Shown one piece after another: positions 59,900-64,000 of a stretch of 64,000 bases of DNA. This DNA comes from JBLMXQ01 sp050257855. GTDB lineage: Bacteria; Acidobacteriota; Vicinamibacteria; Vicinamibacterales; CAVVIG01. The notes under the pieces are model-generated. The model did no database searches and was not told where the DNA came from. It was given only the letters and a program-made list of their open reading frames with translations. The stretch lies in the NCBI GenBank assembly GCA_050257855.1, contig JBLMXQ010000011.1, forward strand, positions 12,758-76,757. Direction: 5' to 3'. The stretch's first letter is position 1. Each line of letters opens with the position of its first letter. The position numbers and the translations under genes were made by a program.

Positions 59900-62326
59900 A
59901 TGCGATCAGTTCGACTCGTACCGGTTGCCGTGCTGTTGATGGCGGGCGTGACGCTCGCGGCCCGTCAGGCGTCGGCGCCGGTGATGCTGCGGACACCGGG
60001 AGTGCAGCAGCCGGTCGAGGTCCTCCGCGATCCGTGGGGCATCAATCACATCTACGCGAAGAACGAGCACGATTTGTTCTTCGCGCAGGGTTATCTCGCC
60101 GCGCGCGACCGGCTGTTCCAGTTCGAGCTCTGGCGGCGGCAGGCGACCGGCACCGTGGCGGAGATCCTCGGCCGCCGCGAGCTGAAGCGCGATATCGGCA
60201 CGCGCCTGCACATGTTCCGCGGGGATCTCGACGAGGAATTGAACTGGTACCATCCGCACGGCGCCGCCATCGTCCACGCCTATGTCGACGGCGTGAACGC
60301 GTCGATTGCCGAGGCGATGAAGAATCCGGCGGCGCTGCCGATCGAGTTCAAGATGCTCGGCATCACGCCGAAGCCATGGACGGCGGCGGTGGTCGTCTCG
60401 CGACACAACGCGCTGCTGGCCAACATCGGGCAGGAACTGAAGACGGCCCAGGCGGTCAGGGTGCTCGGGCCGGCGGGCGTGAAGGCGTTGTCGTACTTCC
60501 AGGGGGGCGATCCGGTCCTCGCGCCGGATCCGGCGATCGACCTGTCGCTCATCAACGATCAGATCCTGGATCTGTACGACGCGTTCCGGCGGCCGATTCG
60601 ATTCACGGCCGACGAGATCGCGCCCGAGTACCGGCGCGGGCCGGGCGCGGCGGGCCGAGGCGATGAGGCGAGCGCGGCGGGTTCAGCCGCCGGAGAGGAC
60701 GAGGAGCCGCGGCCAGAGGACATCGGGAGCAACGACTGGGTCGTGAGCGGCGCGCTCACGCCCGGCGGTTTCCCGATGATGATGAACGACCCGCACCGGA
60801 CGCAGAGCGCGCCGGCGCTTCGGTACTGGGTGCACCTCGTCGCGCCCGGGTGGGACGTCATCGGCGCCGGCGAGCCGGTGCTGCCCGGCGTCTCGATCGG
60901 CCACAACCAGTACGGCGCGTGGGGACTCACCGTCTTCGGCAACGACAGCGAGGATCTCTACGTCTACGACACGAACCCCGCGAACCCGAACCAGTACAGG
61001 TACAGGGGCGCATGGGAAGACATGCGCGTCATCAAGGACTCGATTCCGGTGAAGGGCGAGGCGCCGGTATCCGTCGATCTGAAGTTCACGCGGCACGGTC
61101 CCGTGCTCGCCGAGGATCCGGCGCACCACAAGGCGTACGCGCTGCGCGCGGCGTGGATGGACATCGGCTCGGCGCCGTACCTGGCGAGCCTGCGCATGGA
61201 CCAGGCGAGGTCGTGGGACGAGTTCCGCGAGGCGTGCAGCTACAGCCGCATCCCGTCGGAAAACATGGTGTGGGCGGACGTGAAGGGCAACATCGGCTAC
61301 CAGGCGGTCGGCGTCGCGCCGCTGCGCCCGAACTGGTCCGGCCTCGTGCCGGTGCCGGGCGACGGGCGGTACGAATGGGCCGGCTACCTGCCGATCAAAG
61401 CGCTCCCGCACGCGCTGAACCCGGCGAAGGGCTACATCGCGACCGCCAACAACTACCTGTTCCCGCCGAACTACCCGTACCCCGAAGCGGTCCACTACAC
61501 GTGGGCCGATCCGTTCCGCGCCTCGCGCATCGCCGCCGTGCTCGGCTCCGGCGCGCTCAATACGGTCGCCGACATGATCCGCCTGCAGAACGACGTGACG
61601 TCCCTCCCGGCGCGCAGTCTGGTCCCGCTGCTCCGGGACGTGCGCATCGACGATGCGGCGACTGCGAAGGCGCGCGACCTGCTCGTCGGCTGGAACGACG
61701 TGCTCGATCCCGACTCGGTTCCAGCCGGCATCTACGAGATGTGGATGCGGCGGCTCATGCCGAACCTGCGCGATCTCCTCGTGCCGAAGGCGGCGCAGCC
61801 GTACATCACCCTCAGCGTGAAGAAGGCGATCGACTGGCTGAACGCTCCCGACGGCCGGTTTGGATCCGACCCGCTCGCGGGACGCAACGAGCTGCTGGTC
61901 CGCAGCCTCACCGAGGCGCTCGCCGACCTGACGAAGAAGCTCGGTCCGGACATGGCGCACTGGCAGTGGGGGCAGAACGCCTATCACCATGCGCTCATCC
62001 GCCACCCGCTCGGCGAGGCGGTCAACGCGGAGATGCACGCCCGGCTGGACGTCGGGCCGTACCCGCGCGGCGGCGACAGCTACACCATCAACGCGACCGG
62101 CGGGGGCGACAACCAGGTGTCGGGCGGGTCGATGAAGATCATCGCCGACACCGGCGACTGGGACGATTCACTCGGCCTGAACAATCCCGGGCAGTCCGGC
62201 GATCCCGACAGCCCGCACTACCGCGACCTGTTCGAGCTCTGGGCGCGAGGCAAGTATTTCCCGATCTTCTTCAGCCGGTCCAAGGTCGAGTCGGTCGTCG
62301 AAGAGCGGCTTCTGCTGCAGCCGTGA
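59900..62326 (+). CDS. Penicillin acylase family protein (Ntn hydrolase), exported
   Basis: 808-aa precursor of an S45 Ntn hydrolase, with signal peptide LVPVAVLLMAGVTLAARQ. The alpha part contains NEHDLFFAQGYLAARDRLFQ. The self-cleavage site and beta-chain N-terminal nucleophile is Ser277 in DIGSNDWVVSG. Family members hydrolyse amide bonds in beta-lactams, acyl-homoserine lactones or other N-acyl compounds; the substrate here is unknown. It shares these motifs with the second gene at 62845, so the two are paralogues. Confidence 0.92.
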   Translation: MRSVRLVPVAVLLMAGVTLAARQASAPVMLRTPGVQQPVEVLRDPWGINHIYAKNEHDLFFAQGYLAARDRLFQFELWRRQATGTVAEILGRRELKRDIGTRLHMFRGDLDEELNWYHPHGAAIVHAYVDGVNASIAEAMKNPAALPIEFKMLGITPKPWTAAVVVSRHNALLANIGQELKTAQAVRVLGPAGVKALSYFQGGDPVLAPDPAIDLSLINDQILDLYDAFRRPIRFTADEIAPEYRRGPGAAGRGDEASAAGSAAGEDEEPRPEDIGSNDWVVSGALTPGGFPMMMNDPHRTQSAPALRYWVHLVAPGWDVIGAGEPVLPGVSIGHNQYGAWGLTVFGNDSEDLYVYDTNPANPNQYRYRGAWEDMRVIKDSIPVKGEAPVSVDLKFTRHGPVLAEDPAHHKAYALRAAWMDIGSAPYLASLRMDQARSWDEFREACSYSRIPSENMVWADVKGNIGYQAVGVAPLRPNWSGLVPVPGDGRYEWAGYLPIKALPHALNPAKGYIATANNYLFPPNYPYPEAVHYTWADPFRASRIAAVLGSGALNTVADMIRLQNDVTSLPARSLVPLLRDVRIDDAATAKARDLLVGWNDVLDPDSVPAGIYEMWMRRLMPNLRDLLVPKAAQPYITLSVKKAIDWLNAPDGRFGSDPLAGRNELLVRSLTEALADLTKKLGPDMAHWQWGQNAYHHALIRHPLGEAVNAEMHARLDVGPYPRGGDSYTINATGGGDNQVSGGSMKIIADTGDWDDSLGLNNPGQSGDPDSPHYRDLFELWARGKYFPIFFSRSKVESVVEERLLLQP

Positions 62327-62357
62327 ACGCGGGTCCGGGCCGGGCGCCCAGCTCCCG

Positions 62358-62846
62358 TCATCCTTCATCCGCCGAAGGTCCGTAGATCGCCGGGACCGGG
62401 ATGTCGTTCAGCCGCAGGTACACGCTGAGCTGTCCGCGGTGGTGGATCATGTGGCTCATGACGAACGTGCGGAACGCGCCGGCGCGCGGCATCGAGAACA
62501 CCTCCTGGTCGCCCCGCTTGAGCGTCCAGCGCGCCATCCACTCGGCGTCGCTCCTGTCCATGGCGGCGCGCGCGCTCCGTGTCGTGTCGTCGAAGTGCGC
62601 GAGGATGTCTGCCCGCGAGCCCAGCTCGACCATGTGCGGCGCTCCGTCCAGATCGAAGGAGGCCTCCTTCAGGATCGCCGCACTCCAGAACGGGAGGTTC
62701 GAGAGGTGCGTGGCGAGGCCGCCCATCGACATCGATTTGGCGTGCGGCTTCCACCCCAGCTTGTCATCGGGTACGCGTTCGAGCAGCCTCCGCGTGCTGC
62801 CCATCTCGTGATCGAACTCTGCGAGAATCGAGTCTTTGATCGGCAT
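62358..62846 (-). CDS. DinB-like metal-binding four-helix protein
   Basis: 162-aa protein of the DinB/YfiT-like helical bundle group. A metal-binding His pattern is visible at WKPHAKSMSMGGLATHLSN and SHMIHHRGQLSVYLRL. Such proteins often act as thiol-dependent enzymes or are of unknown function. The ATG at 62846 overlaps the start codon of the divergent second acylase gene, within GCATGC. It ends 31 bp after the first acylase stop. Confidence 0.85.
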   Translation of the reverse strand: MPIKDSILAEFDHEMGSTRRLLERVPDDKLGWKPHAKSMSMGGLATHLSNLPFWSAAILKEASFDLDGAPHMVELGSRADILAHFDDTTRSARAAMDRSDAEWMARWTLKRGDQEVFSMPRAGAFRTFVMSHMIHHRGQLSVYLRLNDIPVPAIYGPSADEG

Positions 62847-64000
62847 GCCTCGTAGTCTACTGCGGCCGGCGACCGTCGCGGCCGCGCTCGGTCTGCTCGC
62901 CGCCTGCAGGCAGTACAGCGCTCCGGTCACGACGTCCGCCCCGCGCGGCCTGGTGGCGCAGGTCGCCGGCACGCTCGCGGTCGACGGGCTGCGGGCGCCC
63001 GTGCGCGTCGTGCGCGACCGGTGGGGCGTTCCGCACATCGACGCCGAGAACGAGCACGATCTCTTCTTCGCACAGGGCTTCGTCCAGGCCGAGGATCGCC
63101 TGTTTCAGATGGACCTCTGGCGGCGATCGGTCCAGGGCCGCGTCTCGGAGGTGCTGGGGGCGAACTTCGTCCAGCGCGACGCGATGACCCGGCGAATCCA
63201 GTACCGCGGCGACGTCGAGGCCGACTGGGACGCGAGCGCGCCGGGCGCGAAGGCGATCGCGGAGGCGTTCGTCGCGGGCATCAATGCGTGGGTGACGCGC
63301 GCACGTGCGAAGCCGCCGGAGGAGTTCGTGCTGGCCGGCTGGCAGCCGGAGCCGTGGCGCGCCGGCGATCTGCTGAATCGGACCGATGCGTTCCTGGCGT
63401 CCGGCGATGCACTGCAGGAAGTGCTCCGCGCGCGGATTGTCCACGCCGTCGGCGAGCGCCGGGCGGCGCTGCTGCTGCCTGGCATCGAGGTGCCCGGCGG
63501 CCTCGACGTGTCGGCCGTCGGCGAGGCCGTCGCCGACGGCCTGCGCGCCGTCGGGACGGCGCCGTTCTTCGTCGGCCTCGCGGCCCCTGTCTCGGGCGAG
63601 CGCCAGCGGGCGGACGGCAGCAATGCCTGGGCGCTCTCCGCGTCTCGAACTGGCACGGGTGCGGCGGTCCTCGCGGCCGATCCGCACCGCCTGCTGACGA
63701 GCCCGTCGCCCTTCTATCTGGTCCACCTGCACGCGCCGGGATGGAACGTGGCGGGGGCCGCCGTACCGTGGCTGCCCGGCGTCGTCATGGGCCACAACAA
63801 CCGGATCGCGTGGGGATTCACGAGCTTCGACGCCGACGTCGAGGATCTCTACGAGGAGCGCACGAACCCGGCAAACCCCAACGAAATCGACGCCGGCGGC
63901 CGCTGGACGGCGATCGCGGCGGATCGCGCCCCGCTTCTCGTACGTGGGCGAACGAAGCCGATCGATTTCGTCCGCCAGACCACGCCGCACGGGGTCATCG
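62845..64000 (+). CDS. Second penicillin acylase family protein (partial, runs off the window)
   Basis: At least 385 aa; the frame is open to the window end. The N-terminus is a lipoprotein signal (VAAALGLLAAC, lipobox LAAC), so the enzyme is probably membrane-anchored. NEHDLFFAQGFVQAEDRLFQ matches the first acylase closely. The nucleophile is Ser259 in ADGSNAWALS, followed by ADPHRLLTSPSPFYLVHLHA. The upstream paralogue is secreted instead. The rest of the beta chain lies beyond the window. ATG 62845 shares bases with the divergent DinB start. Confidence 0.9.
   Translation, partial: MPRSLLRPATVAAALGLLAACRQYSAPVTTSAPRGLVAQVAGTLAVDGLRAPVRVVRDRWGVPHIDAENEHDLFFAQGFVQAEDRLFQMDLWRRSVQGRVSEVLGANFVQRDAMTRRIQYRGDVEADWDASAPGAKAIAEAFVAGINAWVTRARAKPPEEFVLAGWQPEPWRAGDLLNRTDAFLASGDALQEVLRARIVHAVGERRAALLLPGIEVPGGLDVSAVGEAVADGLRAVGTAPFFVGLAAPVSGERQRADGSNAWALSASRTGTGAAVLAADPHRLLTSPSPFYLVHLHAPGWNVAGAAVPWLPGVVMGHNNRIAWGFTSFDADVEDLYEERTNPANPNEIDAGGRWTAIAADRAPLLVRGRTKPIDFVRQTTPHGVI

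Overview
This window is high-GC DNA, probably from an Acidobacteriota chromosome (a Vicinamibacteria-like lineage is my inference). The inference rests on the gene mix: a TonB receptor with a carboxypeptidase-regulatory plug, an M13 peptidase, penicillin-acylase paralogues, a DUF5777 protein, many GTG/TTG starts and GC-rich intergenic palindromes. I found no rRNA, tRNA, CRISPR array, insertion sequence or phage gene. All genes look chromosomal. Only the last one is cut, by the window edge.

Layout: 0-3 kb holds a family 5 uracil-DNA glycosylase, a tandem hairpin repeat and a secreted M13 peptidase. 3.1-9.7 kb is the pyruvate dehydrogenase operon aceE-aceF-lpdA facing lipA, the lipoyl synthase that matures AceF. 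9.8-14.2 kb is gltB without a neighbouring gltD, preceded by two tandem 19-bp dyads. 14.4-22.3 kb is an aerobic benzoyl-CoA (Box) cluster: a TetR regulator, boxC, boxB, an MBL hydrolase, an enoyl-CoA hydratase, an aldehyde dehydrogenase and a 3-hydroxyacyl-CoA dehydrogenase. 22.3-27.6 kb is a metal-transport locus: an NRAMP-fold transporter with non-canonical metal-site motifs paired with a soluble MgtE-N/CBS protein, divergent from a Cys-rich small protein and a TonB receptor.

27.8-34.4 kb holds a cytochrome c, a DUF5777 protein and a tightly coupled porin - cupredoxin - histidine kinase - sigma54 activator operon. 34.4-37.0 kb has two exported proteins, a ferredoxin and an orphan nuoB-nuoI pair. 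37-42.4 kb has a TPR protein with two retropepsin-like domains, a hotdog thioesterase and a peptidase/propeller/outer-membrane-barrel fusion. 42.7-53 kb carries an ECF sigma/anti-sigma pair with a TlpA thioredoxin, a desaturase, a CusF-SCO fusion and assorted hydrolases.

53.1-59.8 kb is the metabolic highlight. It is one operon encoding a 2-oxoacid:ferredoxin oxidoreductase (gamma, delta fused to a GltD-like flavoprotein, alpha, beta) plus an NfnAB-like transhydrogenase, a plausible route from 2-oxoacid to reduced ferredoxin to NADPH. Two related penicillin-acylase-type Ntn hydrolases flank a DinB protein at the right end.

The most novel candidates are the NRAMP + MgtE-sensor pair, the POR-GltD/Nfn operon, a possible sigma54 circuit on the DUF5777 gene, the tandem dyads upstream of gltB, and two symmetric bidirectional -10 promoters that appear to give leaderless or near-leaderless transcripts.
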